Assembly (NCBI GenBank): GCA_002633005.1
Contig: NMRA01000557.1
Coordinates: forward strand, 145,513-209,512
Length of the DNA: 64,000 nt
Direction: 5' to 3'
Source of the DNA: Phoronis australis
Lineage: Eukaryota; Phoronida; Phoronidae
A model generated the notes under the pieces. That model was not told the origin of the DNA, did not search any database, and worked only from the letters and a program-made list of their open reading frames with translations. The translations under genes and the position numbers were made by a program. Of this stretch, positions 39,001 through 50,359 are shown piece after piece. The stretch's first letter is position 1. Every line of letters starts with the position of its first letter.

Positions 39001-40617
39001 ATGTCCTTCGAGTACAAAATTGCAAGTATGCTCGAAGCACGCAGTGCAATTCGTCACTTTCAATCAAGCCAAGTTCCGAATACAGATATTAATTACCGGG
39101 CTCCGAAGTCATCGCGACTCGATTGAAAGGTATTTTTTGATTGAGAAACCAGGTAATAGTTTCCACGTCTGAATTGAAAATCACAATAACACAAACGGTT
39201 TGATTAACAGTCGGATGCCTAAAATCGAGTTTGACAGCTTCTAGGGAAAAATAAAGTCACGTTTTCTAAATGTTTGAATGAAACCTACTTTATTGCAATG
39301 TCAACCTTATCCGTATGCGTGTGACAAAGTGGTGAACTGCAAATGCCATGCCGGAACACGCACTGCTTCCATGTTGAAGATTGGGTGTGGGCAGTTTTCC
39401 AAGGAACTCCTTCCCGTAAACTCAACTTTAAATGCTTTAGCTGTTTATTCTAGATGCCAGTCAACTTGTACTTCCGTGTTCGACCCACAGTACTGCGAGT
39501 TCCCGCGTCGTTGGCCACATGCCCGCCAGGATGTCTCCATTGCCACGATGCAGAATCTAAATCACAAACAGTTGTTGCAGGTTTGTAAACTTCACCAAAT
39601 GAAGGACCAACCTCATTGGCTATGATTATTACATAGCTTACGTCATTCGACAGACATTGACATACTGCCAACTAGTAACTGGCTTTGCGAATATCTGTAA
39701 CGTCTTACTCTCAGTAGACTCTCTTGTTCAAAATTACGAAATTGGACAGTGGTGCAGTTGATTTGGTGTAAAATGTGTTTTTAAGAACTTTGAAACTACA
39801 CATCATCTGTCTTCTATTTTTCTTTTATTTATTCAGTTCATACAAACTTTATTAATACAAGTCACATGTATACATATAACAGCAGCACAAAACACTGTCA
39901 ATCTTACGACAACTCCCCCCCCCCACACCCAACCCGTCTTTAGCACGTTGAGTGATGTCTGAAAAAAGTCATTTTTAGCCAGTTTTTCCAGGACACCTGA
40001 AATTCATTTTTCCTGAAATGCTTCGTTGGACGTAAAATTTTGTCTATAATATCTTTAAAAAATAAGTGCCATTTTGCATTACTTTTTACACTTAGGCACT
40101 AGCATATAATTATGAAATAAATTTATTTGTAATAAAATCCAGTTGAAAACTTTTGTTTTTTGTTTTAATTGTTAAACCGTGTGTATAACAACACCCAATT
40201 GCACAATTTTATTAATATTTTCTATTTTCACATTAAAATATGACTTGTTGAACTTTTTGACTGAGAATAAGTACACATATCTGAATTTATCAATTCTATT
40301 GTGACCTAAGACGGTGGTTACATCTGACACCACTGCATATCGCTTCACTTCACAGGCTAACCACGCATTTTTAGCCTGCACGTATTGGAAATAATCAAAA
40401 AGTCATTGCCCTATTTCATGAATGTAATTTTCATGTTTCAGAAAACCCGCGGTGGCGTCGCTCACACTACGAATATGACACGTCAGACGATGACGACTTC
40501 TTCGAATACTCGTACTTTGACGACTACCCGAACTCTTACGAAACGTACTCTGACGAATACCGTGACCCGTACTTTTACGAATACCCATACATGTACTCTT
40601 ACGTAGACTCGGACTAA
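26930..40617 (+). CDS. BTB-BTB-BACK-Kelch protein
   Basis: Exons: 26930-27046, 31757-31841, 32134-32471, 33359-33443, 34324-35699, then probably 39454-39580 and 40442-40617. The first five join in phase and give 667 codons. The product has a first BTB domain (about residues 15-110), a linker with a Lys/Pro-rich patch, a second BTB (about 195-300), a BACK-like region (about 300-420) and a degenerate Kelch-like C-terminal half. BTB-BACK-Kelch proteins usually act as substrate adaptors for Cullin-3 ubiquitin ligases, with BTB binding Cul3 and Kelch blades binding substrate. Two BTBs ahead of BACK is not the usual KLHL layout. If the last splice is not used, the protein ends ten codons later at 35729. 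The start is the first in-frame ATG, and the upstream frame has no ATG. Kelch motifs are weak (few GG pairs), so the substrate cannot be guessed. Confidence 0.85.
27047..27619 (+). other. Intron 1 of BTB-Kelch, 5' part
   Basis: No gene. It holds a G11 run near 27181 and two hairpins: ACTTGCACA...TGTGCAAGT around 27437-27479 and GAAGCCCC (27495-27502) facing GGGGCTTC (27510-27517). Confidence 0.6.
27437..27517 (+). repeat. Two adjacent short hairpins
   Basis: The first has 19-nt arms matching at 17 positions around a 5-nt loop. The second has a perfect 8-bp GC-rich stem with a 7-nt loop. They are too short for a typical pre-miRNA. Confidence 0.6.
28315..29593 (+). pseudogene. Broken LINE reverse transcriptase
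   Basis: RT blocks are recognisable: TPGKDGISNDM, RPISLLSCPDKLMERVVNKR, VFDKVWKEG and VPKGSIISPTLFDVFIDDI. The catalytic motif usually seen as F/Y-A-D-D reads QADD. In motif A the residue usually Asp before KAFD is Gly (FGLTKVFD). Frames change near 29210, in-frame stops lie upstream near 27849 and 27917, and a T-run sits near 28480. It is a dead copy. Confidence 0.9.
29885..30661 (+). pseudogene. Broken LINE RNase H and C-terminal region
   Basis: RNase H-like pieces are spread over shifted frames: YTDGSAEN near 29900, NYRAEANALYLADQIL near 29995 and VLQWIPSHCGISGNEEED near 30187-30240. The final piece (30332-30661) holds CSCGTGLKTPENLLQSC and RTADFAQKT. Frame changes show it is not functional. 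Confidence 0.85.
30800..31290 (+). mobile_element. Copy of foldback element B arm, split by a small MITE
   Basis: The pieces at 30805-30855 and 31103-31290 match the right arm of the element at 21255-22181. Between them is a repeat of about 240 bp (30856-31102) bounded by ATGCGCGAACCCAG and CTGGGCGCGCGCAT, so this is a nested insertion. Confidence 0.75.
31291..31756 (+). other. Intron 1 of BTB-Kelch, 3' part
   Basis: Nothing is recognised here apart from repeated ACATGTA strings. It ends in the acceptor of exon 2. Confidence 0.5.
31757..31841 (+). CDS. BTB-Kelch exon 2 (first BTB, core)
   Basis: The exon reads ILKAHWCVLLLCPFFEAMNR then SEMREVASG, the classic BTB 'F.AHK.VLA..S.+F.AMF....ME' segment. 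It is 85 bp, phase 0 in and 1 out, acceptor TATTGCAG, donor GTAAGT. It is too short and split to stand out as an open frame. Confidence 0.85.
32134..32471 (+). CDS. BTB-Kelch exon 3 (end of BTB 1, linker, start of BTB 2)
   Basis: The exon contains TVNLSQFDVSTMQFVLEYMY then TGHWEL, the 'F..+L.+.YTG' end of a BTB fold. After a linker it has NLISALWEQCLDSAPCCDVI, the opening of a second BTB. It ends in phase 0 at GTAAGC, as exon 1 does. Confidence 0.9.
32499..32752 (+). mobile_element. Second copy of the GCGC-ended MITE
   Basis: The ends read ATGTGCGCACCCAGG and GGTGCGCGCAT, with a body matching 30856-31102 (CTCGAACACGCCCCCC, CATTTGGCGAAGTG). It starts 28 bp after the exon 3 donor of the BTB-Kelch gene. 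Confidence 0.75.
33359..33443 (+). CDS. BTB-Kelch exon 4 (second BTB, core)
   Basis: The exon reads KFSVHRCVLAVWPSFEAMYN then SDNKCSDAG. It is 85 bp with phase 0 in and 1 out, exactly the size and phase of exon 2, and carries the same BTB segment. Confidence 0.88.
33444..34323 (+). other. BTB-Kelch intron 4 with a dispersed repeat
   Basis: The segment 33850-34010 (TTATTTCTTAG... GTGACCAAGCTCTACG... AACAAAGACCAATTT) resembles 8745-8965 in an RNF123 intron. Part of it is also echoed at 33640-33760. No exon is supported. Confidence 0.5.
34324..35699 (+). CDS. BTB-Kelch exon 5 (end of BTB 2, BACK, Kelch-like repeats)
   Basis: This 1376-nt exon opens with VVELREFGQEAVKLVMEFIY then TGKAEF (end of BTB) and has AINAENCLQIRSLAKKNALN, a typical BACK-domain start. 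It continues with blade-like repeats, for example GTWRRLPVGF, GGFICVVSGSQ, VYVFSDGYGCMFDYADRRWK and VAYVAVGEQNKF. The donor GTACGT follows SWEEVKE in phase 0. Confidence 0.95.
35700..39453 (+). other. Long late intron of BTB-Kelch
   Basis: It contains the antisense transposase remnant at 36500-37020 and a repeat at 38660-38780 shared with 16610. An alternative stop for the gene lies at 35727-35729 if exon 5 is terminal. Confidence 0.5.
36550..37020 (-). pseudogene. Decayed DDE_Tnp_4-type transposase fragment
   Basis: The minus strand reads KYLLPKDKNMADRGFAIDEL then PTRVKLNIPAFINGKSHLSK. This is the block around the second catalytic Asp (ADRGF) of DDE superfamily endonuclease 4 (Harbinger-like/IS5-like) transposases. 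An upstream piece, YKSHNTEKYMVAIA, lies in a shifted frame at about 36965-37010. Frameshifts show it is dead. It is antisense to the host gene. Confidence 0.7.
39454..39580 (+). CDS. Probable penultimate exon of the BTB-Kelch gene
   Basis: After acceptor TTATTCTAG a 127-nt open frame runs to CAG|GTTTGT, phase 0 in and phase 1 out. It reads VNLYFRVRPTVLRVPASLAT then CPPGCLHCH. No domain is recognised. It is the only nearby candidate that would convert the phase-0 donor of exon 5 into the phase-1 frame needed by the acidic reading of the last exon. Confidence 0.4.
40442..40617 (+). CDS. Probable last exon: Tyr/Asp/Glu-rich C-terminal tail
   Basis: After the acceptor ATGTTTCAG the phase-1 frame reads NPRWRRSHYEYDTSDDDDFF and continues for 57 residues dominated by Tyr, Asp, Glu and Ser, ending in TAA at 40617. 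In phase 0 the same DNA gives a Thr/Arg-rich tail ending at 40606. Which frame is used depends on whether the exon at 39454 is included. Repetitive 'TACGAATAC / GACGAC' codons underlie both. Confidence 0.5.
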
Positions 40618-41115
40618 ATCAGTGGCGGAAAACATTCGCGCTTCACTGCGAGAGGTTTGAATCATTACAAAACAAAGCAGCTGATGGCTTTCTGGCCAAG
40701 ATTTTGTACCACTCACTTCAAAGGACACATGTGCACAAGGAAAGAACATCTATTTGGTTATCGTTGTGCTAACGAGTTTGTTGCAAAAAGTGAAGGACTG
40801 TTACACCAATGTTCGCTTCAAGATTATGTAGGACAAACTACAAATTTGGCCAACTTTAAATTAAATATCATATCCCAGAAATGGCAAATCGAAAACCTTC
40901 AGATACTACACTTTACACGCGGTTCTTTAAAAAACTTTTAGGACATGTTCTTAAAATTTACTGCTTTTGTGTAAGGTGCTACAAAAACGAAATAATAATT
41001 TTGAAAACTGTGCAGTGATTTTGAACATTTATTTGGAATAAAATTTGACAGTTTCATTGATATCGTTGTCGTACTGTCAAGGTACCTTTCTTTTTAAAAA
41101 ATTTCAATAAAAATA
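40618..41115 (+). other. Probable 3' UTR of the BTB-Kelch gene
   Basis: Canonical AATAAA signals occur at 41037-41042 and 41106-41111, after the putative stop at 40617. The open frame at 40657-40941 has no recognisable domain and is treated as UTR. Confidence 0.45.
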
Positions 41116-41599
41116 CATGTTCTCGTGACCCAGTTAATGGCATTGTTACGAATTTCATGATTGTACTAATACTCAAAACAGACTACAGTACGACACCTTT
41201 TACTAGTTACTGTACAGCATGGCATCTCCATTACATCTTAACGAGCACCTGTACCACAGGCCCATTCGAGTTCACTGACTGTGAAAGTCTGTTATATGGG
41301 GCGTTAAAAATGTTCTACCAATAGGCCTAACTGTCGTCTGCTCACATAGGTGTCAACAATGATGAAGTGACCAATCGACACGCCCCTGGTGGGCTTGCCA
41401 TATATAATTCGGTCGCGTACATTCACCCCGAAATTAATATCTGTTTATTTCCACACTAACAACTACAAAATTTATGCTAGACACAATAAGAAATAGAACA
41501 TCTTAGTCTTGACAGCAATACAGTTGAACTGCTCGGGGAAGAGCAAGAAACAACAGACAGAAACACCCAGTCACACGGCAGGACCAAAAAACAGCAGAA

Positions 41600-42760
41600 A
41601 AAACGCGACCAAATCAAATCAATGACCTACGTCTCGTTCTTGGCAGAGTGTAATCGTTTCGTCTGCTCTTCAGTGAATGACAGATTCAACCTATTTTTGG
41701 GAGAGTGTGAGAAGGCCACGAATATGCTTTTTTCAGTAAATGCAGTTTGAAAAAAACAAACTGTTTACTATGGAATTAACTTGTAGTATATTGTAAACGA
41801 GTATATGATAGGAAGCAAATAAATGAAATGTGAAATTATGTGTATACACGTTCACGTACTCTCTCCCGATGTTTAGTAGAACAGGGTCATCAGTAGTCTC
41901 AAGCTAGCTTATGGAGACTATCGTCAAAATACAGCTAGGCTGTGTATGGAGCTCCGTTAGACCCAGAAATTTTACAAAGGCAGCCCAGGTAATTCTGCAC
42001 GTCACATCGCTGTGAAACTTATATCGACATGCAAAACTAACAACCGGAGCGCGTTGCAAGCAAAATCTGGAAATCAACTGACACTCACCATGCCCGTTGC
42101 AGCCATCAGGATTAAAAAAAAAAAAATTTAATAAGTGCCATTTTGTTGCATTATTCTCCGCTCTTTGCAACACAGACAAATCTTTTGTCGTTTAAAACAG
42201 TACGCGCCCACCATTTCCTATAATGTTGCTGCTCATTGGTCGCGGCAGCAAAATTAGTTCTGAAATTCGGTTTGCTGGTATTTCAAAAAATACAACGAAA
42301 TGAAACCAGTTCCGCTAATTTGTTGTCACATGTATGCAACCTAGTGGAAAAAGACACTAGATTGAAGGACCGGAATAAAGAAATTGACAAGAGACGCAAT
42401 ATTTTATGGCGTCGAAAGCCAACACAAAAGATCGCAGCCGAAGGACTAATGATAGAACGCCAATTTTCCATCATCCTTAAATAATTTTGTTTACTCCAGA
42501 AAGAGTATAGATTTTACTGGCACTAATTTTGTGTGAGATTTTGTTTGGTCAGTTTTTTACCCACGTCGGCGGAAAGCTGTATATTTAAAACACAGCACTG
42601 CACTAAAGCTAACTATTTGCGTGACAATGATACGCACTTACAATCCGCCACTTAATGTTCTTACGCCACTTTCTGTCGAGGGGCTTGTGGGTCGTGGGGG
42701 TTGTGGGTCGAGAGAATCGTGGGCCGGGTCATTTTGCACCCCTACTCGGTACTAACCGTT
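41600..42760. repeat. Rearranged copy of the 25.7-kb TIR element family
   Basis: 41640-41960 matches the complement of 25940-26215 and the direct strand of 24650-24920. 42650-42735 carries the 'CTTACGCCACTTTCTGT' and 'GTCGAGGGGCTTGTGGG' blocks of the same family. The stretch between is unrelated, so the copy was interrupted or rearranged. Confidence 0.65.
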
Positions 42761-45700
42761 TCCGCCACCCCTTTTCGGTCATAACCTATTTTACAGCTTA
42801 ATGCAATTGTGTGGAATGCAGGCCTAGTTTGCGAAAAGCGCTAACGCAGTGGAGGTTATTTCAGAACCATTTATGAACTTTTCAAAGATCTGCGCTCACG
42901 AACGTCTTTCTCTATACTGATTATATGATTTGTTCCAAAGCCGTCTTGATTCGTAATACCCAATGATTTTTTAACTCGTGCTCATAAAAATAAGTAGAGT
43001 AATTTCAATCAATGCATTTCTAACCCACTGCAAAGCTACGATTTATTTTATAATTAATAAGTAGTGTTAATTTAAAAAATTCACTGTGGACCTGTTCTAC
43101 AATATTTTTCATGCCAACACTCAAAACTACCCAGCAGAAACAATTAGATTCGGTTTTCAACTATCTGCTGACTCCCAATGTTCACGAGTTCATTAGTAAT
43201 GATTATAATTATGATGACAACAACAACAACAACCACAATAACAAATATATAGACGCTGATGTTGGCCAACAGTGAATCACATGAACAAACACAGAAAAAT
43301 TAAGAACCTCAACTGGGAACCGATCCACAGGTCTCTATATTGCCGATCTAATGCTTTTTCTACTGAGCTACTGAGGACATGTCATCTGTGCAATAACAAC
43401 AGTAACAATAATCATAATCTAATAATGATTTAAAACAGTTGTTATCATGAAAACAGTGCTGTATTTTTGTTCTGTCATTTAGGATTTGTTGTTACATTTG
43501 TCACGTATTGGTTGTACTCAATTTCCGTGACAAAACGATTAGGCGACAACGTCGTGTAGTTACATGTATGTACTGTATTGACCTATTCAGCTCAGTTTGT
43601 CTGACTGACTGACTGATTACATGTATATTAGGCTATGTACGTAATACACGATAACAAGCCACAGTAAAGATGGGGCGTGATAACAAATATATAATGAAAA
43701 TAAAATGGTAATACATGCTCCTAAGAAGAATATAATGACGTTCAACCAGGATCACAGAAAGTGGTCACAAAATTAATAACAATGATACGAAATAAAGGAC
43801 GTGGACACAAACAAAAACACACAGAACAGTGATAATAAAGTGGAAAATAATTATGTACAAGTATGAACAGAAAACAAATGATAATAAAGAAATAACAATA
43901 AATACGCAAATAAAGAATAAACAAACAAATAAAAACATAAATAGAGATAACAGTAGTGAAGGGTACTTAATAAATACATTGGTAAGAAAGACTATAACAA
44001 TACGGATCGTAGCAAGAACAAACGCCGTTTGACCAGAAATAAAACGGGGTTTTAAAAAGTTCACCGGCAATATTAGTGGATATATTTCAAAGGGTGGTGA
44101 CAGTGTATTTAAAAGATGTTTGCTTATAAATTTTACACGACGAATTACAAGAAGACTTGAGCTTCTGCCAGTTCAATGAGAGTGTGTACATGTACATGTA
44201 TCTCTGTTGTACCGAAAATTTTCTAATAAATTATGGCCATGAATAATATTGAACATTTGAGTGAGTTTGAAGTGTTACGCACGCCGATCATATGTAAGAA
44301 GTCCAACCTCTTGTTAACCGGGTCCGCCTACCTGAGTGCAGAACCCTGGCCGATGTCAAGAACGAATGTTTTGAGCTATACGTAATCTTTTTTGGACGCA
44401 GTACTTTATGCCTAATACACAGGAACCAATATTGGTTTCTTAGCTGATGGTGAATACTGCAAATTCCCATGTGACTCAGTGAGGTCCGCATAATGAGCAG
44501 ACAGTGTTCACCTCCAAGCACAATTTTGAGGTTACCAGGGGCGGATCCAGGATTTTGAATTGGTGGGGCAAGGCAGATCATTACGGCGTTTAGCCGTTGC
44601 TCCCAACTTGTTCGATCTATAGCCCAACAACAAGTTGGAAAGTTTACCCCTGTAGCCAATATCTTACACGACTGATTAACTCCATTCTGGCATTCATGGA
44701 TGGAGGGCCAGCTCACTCTTTTGTTCGATAATTGCTCTTATCTTCAATAAGATCGCATCTAGCCTGACTGGGCTCTGCTGTTAAAAATAAAAGTTTAGTT
44801 ATAACACATTCGAACATAAACCAATAGCATTTCTGAAATCCTCGTCAAATGGTGATCATGTTTAGTTTTTGAATCGCCAAAATCGCCCAACTGGAACCGA
44901 AGCTACGATAATCTATTCTTTCCGAATGTACCAATTCACTCTGGGTTAGACGGTGTTCACACGTGGTCTGTAATAGGCCTGGTAGATAATTGGCGTTCCT
45001 GTTGTCATAACAGACAAAAGACTGTGCTAAGCAGTTAACAAAGAAGCTAGATGTTATCACGCGCTCAGAACCCCTTCGTCTGGTAAAGTCACTGAACGGG
45101 AAAACGCTGTCATGGTTGAGGGATTCGTGGGGTGTGAGGGTCAAAGGGTGGGGGGCTTAGATCGAACAATCCGGCTGAGACTCGGGTTTGATCATAAGTT
45201 GTGCCGAAGAGCCGCAACACTCAGTGCAACAACGAGCCGTCCAGGAGAGCCGCATGTGTCAAAAATCTGCCTGCTGATTGGCGTTGATCTGTTACATTCT
45301 GCTTGATTGGTCGGCATTGCAATTATTTTGCATATCTGTAAGGCTGCTTTTTAACATGACCTAGCTTACTCTAGCACCAGTGCTGTACCCGTAGTTAGAG
45401 GATAAGCATATACTGTATGGCAAGAGGTACCCGTATGTATCGGCCTAGGTAAACGTCCGAAGCCCAGTGCATCTTCTCGAGGACAGAATTTTGAACGTAA
45501 CTCGCACAATGTGGAATTCACGTCTATTATCTTGAGACACCACTGATTGCCTTCAACCCTCCTTTAACCCCTTTCTTCTATGTCTAGCAGTTCTCCGCGC
45601 ATTTCTGTTCCTCGTTCACACGACCCTTTTTCTGTTATTGGTAGTCTGTGCTTCCTTTTAATTTCATCGGTTCTGCATCTAAGCGCGTTCTATGTTATCC

Positions 45701-46760
45701 GTTTCTTTTGAAAGTCATGGTTTGTATTGTGTCATAGAGCACCTTGCGTACATCTTCGAAGTATGTTTTTATTTCGTAACGTAAATATCTATTTTTAACT
45801 ACCACGTCTGATAAATACATTTACCAAATTAACTTTCTGCCTCCTTAATTTTACCACGAACTAGCTTCGAAATCACACCATACATGTATACATATATGTG
45901 CAAAAAATTACAAAAATGCACTTCTAGATACAGTGTATTCCTCATCAAGCTTTTACACTAATCATAAAACACTGTCAAAAAGAGTCTAAAAAGTTAATAA
46001 AACCACTTAACGTACATGTGCCACTTCCAAGTGTATAATAGCGTTCCTTGCCCTAGAGCATGCGCGAATGTTTTTGGAAGCACATGTTTGAATAAATTAT
46101 AAAAGGCGGATTTACAGTGTACTCGGATGTGCTAAGCATAAAATGTTTAGTTTTACCAGGTATTGTTTCTTAGAAACAGAACACACAAAACGCATTTTGT
46201 TACTGGTTGTAAACCACTGCAAACTGCTTTTATCGATGTATTTAGCGTTCAAGTTAGTATACAGTGTTCAAACCTAGACTACTTACACATTTCTTTACAG
46301 AGGACTGGAAGTTCGTGTGAGGCTTGTGTTCGGATCAGACGATCGTTTGCCACGAGTGACTAGAAGTAGACACTCTGTTCTGGAAACCCTTTCGTTGCAG
46401 TGTACTCACGAGCCGCGACTACAACCAACGACTTTTCAACTGAATTTTGGGTTTTCGTGCTTTCAATATCTTAACAATAGAGGAATGTTGTGGGCTTTTG
46501 AGTTCACGTGACTTTTTTATTTCCAAGCGACGCAAGGATACTCACTTAATAAACTATCTCCAGTTGCTTCTATCAGAAATTAAGACCATGCCGAAGATAT
46601 TGATACGCCATTTTCTTTTCTAAGGCCTAAGCCAGTGCGATGCTTGATTCACAGACTCAATTTTCAATTCATACATGCCCGCCATGGACACATTTCAATT
46701 CATTCTAGCTCAGACCGTTGTGGCATGCATGTCGCTTGCAAAAGAATACTAGTGTCAGCT
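42760..46760. other. No gene recognised
   Basis: AT-rich DNA. It includes AAC/AAT-rich simple sequence at 43190-43250 and around 43680-43990, a tRNA-like remnant at 43304-43382, and the repeat fragment GGGGCGGATCCAGGATTTTG at 44539. Open frames here are short and without recognisable domains. Confidence 0.5.
43304..43382 (-). repeat. tRNA-like SINE remnant or tRNA pseudogene
   Basis: The minus strand reads CCTCAGTAGCTCAGTAGAAA (D-arm-like, A-box) and then GGATCGGTTCCC (T-arm/B-box-like), with degraded stems and an unclear anticodon. A functional tRNA is unlikely. Confidence 0.5.
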
Positions 46761-46761
46761 T

Positions 46762-47046
46762 CTAAATCAACTCATAGGCAGAAGCATTTGAGGGTGCTGG
46801 GCTTTTTGACCTCGGCATTGTTTTAAAAAAACCAATAAAGACAAGAAACGCGTTCAATGTCGTTTCATTGCAACGGCGTATATGTACAATCCGTCTCAAT
46901 CGGAAAAGTAAGTCCTCAGAAGCCTTCCCGTTAGCAACATCTACATGTATAGATTCCACGCCGTCTCGGTTAAACAACTCCATCTCTTTGGTGGACAGTC
47001 TTCGAGTGTGCATATTGTGTACCATGACGTCGTCTGTGCCCACCAT
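46762..47046 (-). CDS. Unrecognised open frame, 94 codons from its first ATG
   Basis: The frame from the ATG at 47046 reads MVGTDDVMVHNMHTRRLSTK and has no stop until 46762. It is also open about 29 codons upstream. Composition looks protein-like (charged, no low complexity) but the opposite strand is open too. No domain is recognised and no flanking exons were linked. It may be an exon or chance. Confidence 0.2.
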   Translation of the reverse strand: MVGTDDVMVHNMHTRRLSTKEMELFNRDGVESIHVDVANGKASEDLLFRLRRIVHIRRCNETTLNAFLVFIGFFKTMPRSKSPAPSNASAYELI

Positions 47047-48579
47047 ACACTGGCTTAACCGTAAAGAACCAAGCCGAAATCTTCGGCCTACAGGGTCCTG
47101 TTTTTTGCGATCCCAATTTAGCGTTGCTGTCAACGTTTGCCAGCTTTTATGCCAATAGTAATAGAGAAAACAAAAGGTAAATTGTAGTGTATTGTGTCTT
47201 CATGTACTCGCGTCTACACCCCAATATACCGAGATTTACGGTGCATGTACGTATAGACGTTGCAATAAAAATTGAAAAGCTGAAGTATGACTGTTTACGT
47301 GAGTCTACGCTTCACTACAACACTACCTAACAGTTGCTTTGACGAAAGCATGTAGTCCAGGTCATCAACAACAAATGTTTCGCACTAAATGTGTAGACAT
47401 TGTTTATATTTTGGTAGAAAACGAATCTAGAGGAATTCGTTGTCCAGTTATTAATGGTCAAGGTATTTAAAGTCCTCCGCCTTAAAAGAGACAACTGACT
47501 GAAACTCATGTCGGGGTATAGGCTTTTCGTCCACACTGTCGAAACTATTTAGGTAGCCAGCACATGACCACGCTGCAGAAAATAGTTTCTTGTTGAGTGT
47601 GTATTAGATTTTCCAGTAGAGGCTGGAACACTCTTGTGCTGGAATTCCACTACCATTTTTATCTCAATGATCACTGTGCTACGTTTGTTGTGATTCACAC
47701 CATAACAAACAACAAAATACGTAGGCTTAGATGCGCTCCAGCTTGTACAAACTCCACTAAATGAACGATGGACCCATAATTTCAAAGATGAACTCAGTCA
47801 ACAACTTCGATTAGGAGAATCCATTGAATTTGAAAACTCCGACTCAGTGCAGGTAGCCACACAGATTTCCTTGATCTCGCGCACCTCTAAACTTTATCCA
47901 GTTTTCAGTTGTGAAAGGAGAGACTGCATCATGCGGATCGTGGACTTCATCTCAGCGTGGGTTTGGTTAGCTTGTCCTGCATATCCTGGCTTAACCGACA
48001 CATCACGTCTACCTATATTTTGTGTTATCGTGGGGTGTATTTGCCTTTATTGTAAATAAATATCTTCCAAAATTCGTTTGTCAAGCATCAATATTGATAC
48101 ATAAATATTAAAGTTGTAATTGGTACTGAATTAAATGCGAGACTTCCTGTAATACTGTCCGAAAACACACGACTCGCAAACGATAACATTTATCGTAATC
48201 TATTTTGCCTGGGGTACGCCACGAGCTCATTGTATGTTGCAAGAGTAAGACAAGATGAGAAGATGAGAGAACGAACGTAGGTAGTGTCGGACGACGAGGT
48301 AGGTGGCTAAATGAGCTCGACCACGTTGAACTGAACAAAGGAAATATGGGCGACCAGTCAGGTGTCGTGTAGCGAAATGTATGAATACAAAAGTAGACCA
48401 TTGAGGCTATAAATAGAGGTGAGTAATGAAAAATAAATCCTAAGGGTTGATATCAAAATAAAGTGACAAATGTCAAAATAATGCCGATAACTGCATTTAA
48501 CAAGTTACATTTACTTCAGCTTCTACCGACGTAACTGACTGTTCCCGAGGCGGAATATTTTGAGGACACGCTCACGTAA

Positions 48580-50170
48580 TCTTTGTGACGATGACTCCTG
48601 TTTGGCACACACTGTGACGGTGCTTTCCACTGGACTGAGGTGAAACTTCGATCATAGCAAAATTTCGGTAAGTGGGAAAAATTAACTCCGGTACTTGACC
48701 TTCAAGCAACAATTCACTGAAAATAGCAGGATTTAAGAGAGAAGGTTTGGTAATCACCGTAACTGCGGTGTAGTGCCGGGTAAAAACTCGAGCGAAACTT
48801 CGGACACGTATGGGCAGAGGTAACGGCAACGATATTGGATTACATGTACGCATATTAGACAGATATAGGATTACATGTACGCATGTTAGACAGATATCCC
48901 GCATGAAAAGAGTTCAACGTTGCCACCCTAACGAGTCGAGATTGGGCAACTCTGCCGGTTTGCTTACCACAGAACCTACCGATTAAAGACACCATTCTGT
49001 TGTGGTTAATTAAATCGCATCCAGCTGCTGATGTTATCGTTCTTTAGATAATGAGACAGTCATAAACAAATTTGAGGCGGCATTACTACTTTTAAATTTT
49101 TGTTTTGAAAGCTTTTAAATAGCATACTTGAATAGTTCGCGAAAAGCACACGTGACTAGGTTTTTAACTTTTGAAAAATTGGACCGGAAATAGGAATTTT
49201 ACAACCTACAACGGGCGTAATATTTGTTCCTCATTAGTTCTGCTGGATGTGCAGCATAAATGAGCCAATTACATAATCAAAAGGCAGCCATTGAATTTTA
49301 AGGTAAGCCAAGTGCCCTTGCACAATTCTTGGCATGTAGCAAAACGTGCTTTTTGTTATTGAAAAATCAATTTGCGTTGGTACATTTCAATTCTTAAATG
49401 AATAAAAGAAACACTTCTGACGGAAAATGACACTGATCATTTTCATAAACTCTTGTAAAGGGCTAGAGAACAATTTTCACTGAGTTAACTTCGAAATCAC
49501 CACTCAGTATTTGTTTGACAGTACAAATGTACTGTGTCATCTGGATATTTTCTCCGATTGCTTGATCGCCTTATGCATGTAGCGATAATTTTGATATCGC
49601 TTTCTAGTTTCGGCAAAGTTTCGGTCAGTGCTGTCCCACTAAATGCGAAAATTCGCTTTTAACGAAGTTTTGGTAAAAGGAAAAGGTTGTCGCCGGTATT
49701 ACTCATGAAAGCCAAACTTAGCTGAAAATAGTATGATTTAAAAGCGAAATTTCGGCACTCGCAGAAACTGCGGAAAGATGAGAGCGAAATATCGGCGAAC
49801 TTATAGCTAAAACGGTCGCAGCAACGATATAAGATGGCACGAAACTCATTGAGATAGATATCCGGCAAAAGGTGTTCTTTGTTACGTTGGTACATTTCAA
49901 TTCCCAAATAAACAAAACAATGCAAATCTTATAAAGAAAGACACTGATAATTTTCATAAACAATGGTAAATGGCTTATTTTAAGTTTGCATCGAACACAC
50001 CACTCAATATCCATTTGAGAATACGAATGTACTGCGACGTCCGGAAAACTTTCACGATGACTATTGCTGTCTATAGTAGGAAAGGTAATCGAAATTTCGG
50101 CAAAGCTTCCCTAAACCGAAGTTCGTCATGGAAACGGGAACTAAATAGAATGTGTGAACATCACTCTTTC
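48580..50170 (+). repeat. Degenerate tandem repeat, period about 0.5 kb
   Basis: 49372-49560 (GGTACATTTCAATTCTTAAA...) aligns with 49887-50050, and TTTCGGCAAAG segments recur at 49612 and 50096. A related segment with GAAACTTCG/AAATTTCGG lies at 48640-48800. No gene. Confidence 0.65.
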
Positions 50171-50359
50171 CGCGATATTTCGCTGAATCGAAATCACTTG
50201 TGTCAAACAGAAACATACTGCCACTCCATTGTTGTTCCTGTAATTTTGACTAGAGAAATAGGAAAAAATATCACATGGATACAGGAAAGGCCACAGAAGT
50301 TATTCAACAGCAAACCAAAGCAAGTTGGCATAAACATATCTGAAATCTATTTGAAGTAA

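Noticed and set aside
39278-39625. 115-codon plus-strand frame
   Set aside because: It starts from a chance ATG; the exon-like signal here is in another frame with proper splice borders (39454-39580).
40657-40941. 94-codon plus-strand frame after the BTB-Kelch gene
   Set aside because: No domain, followed by poly(A) signals; it is best read as 3' UTR.
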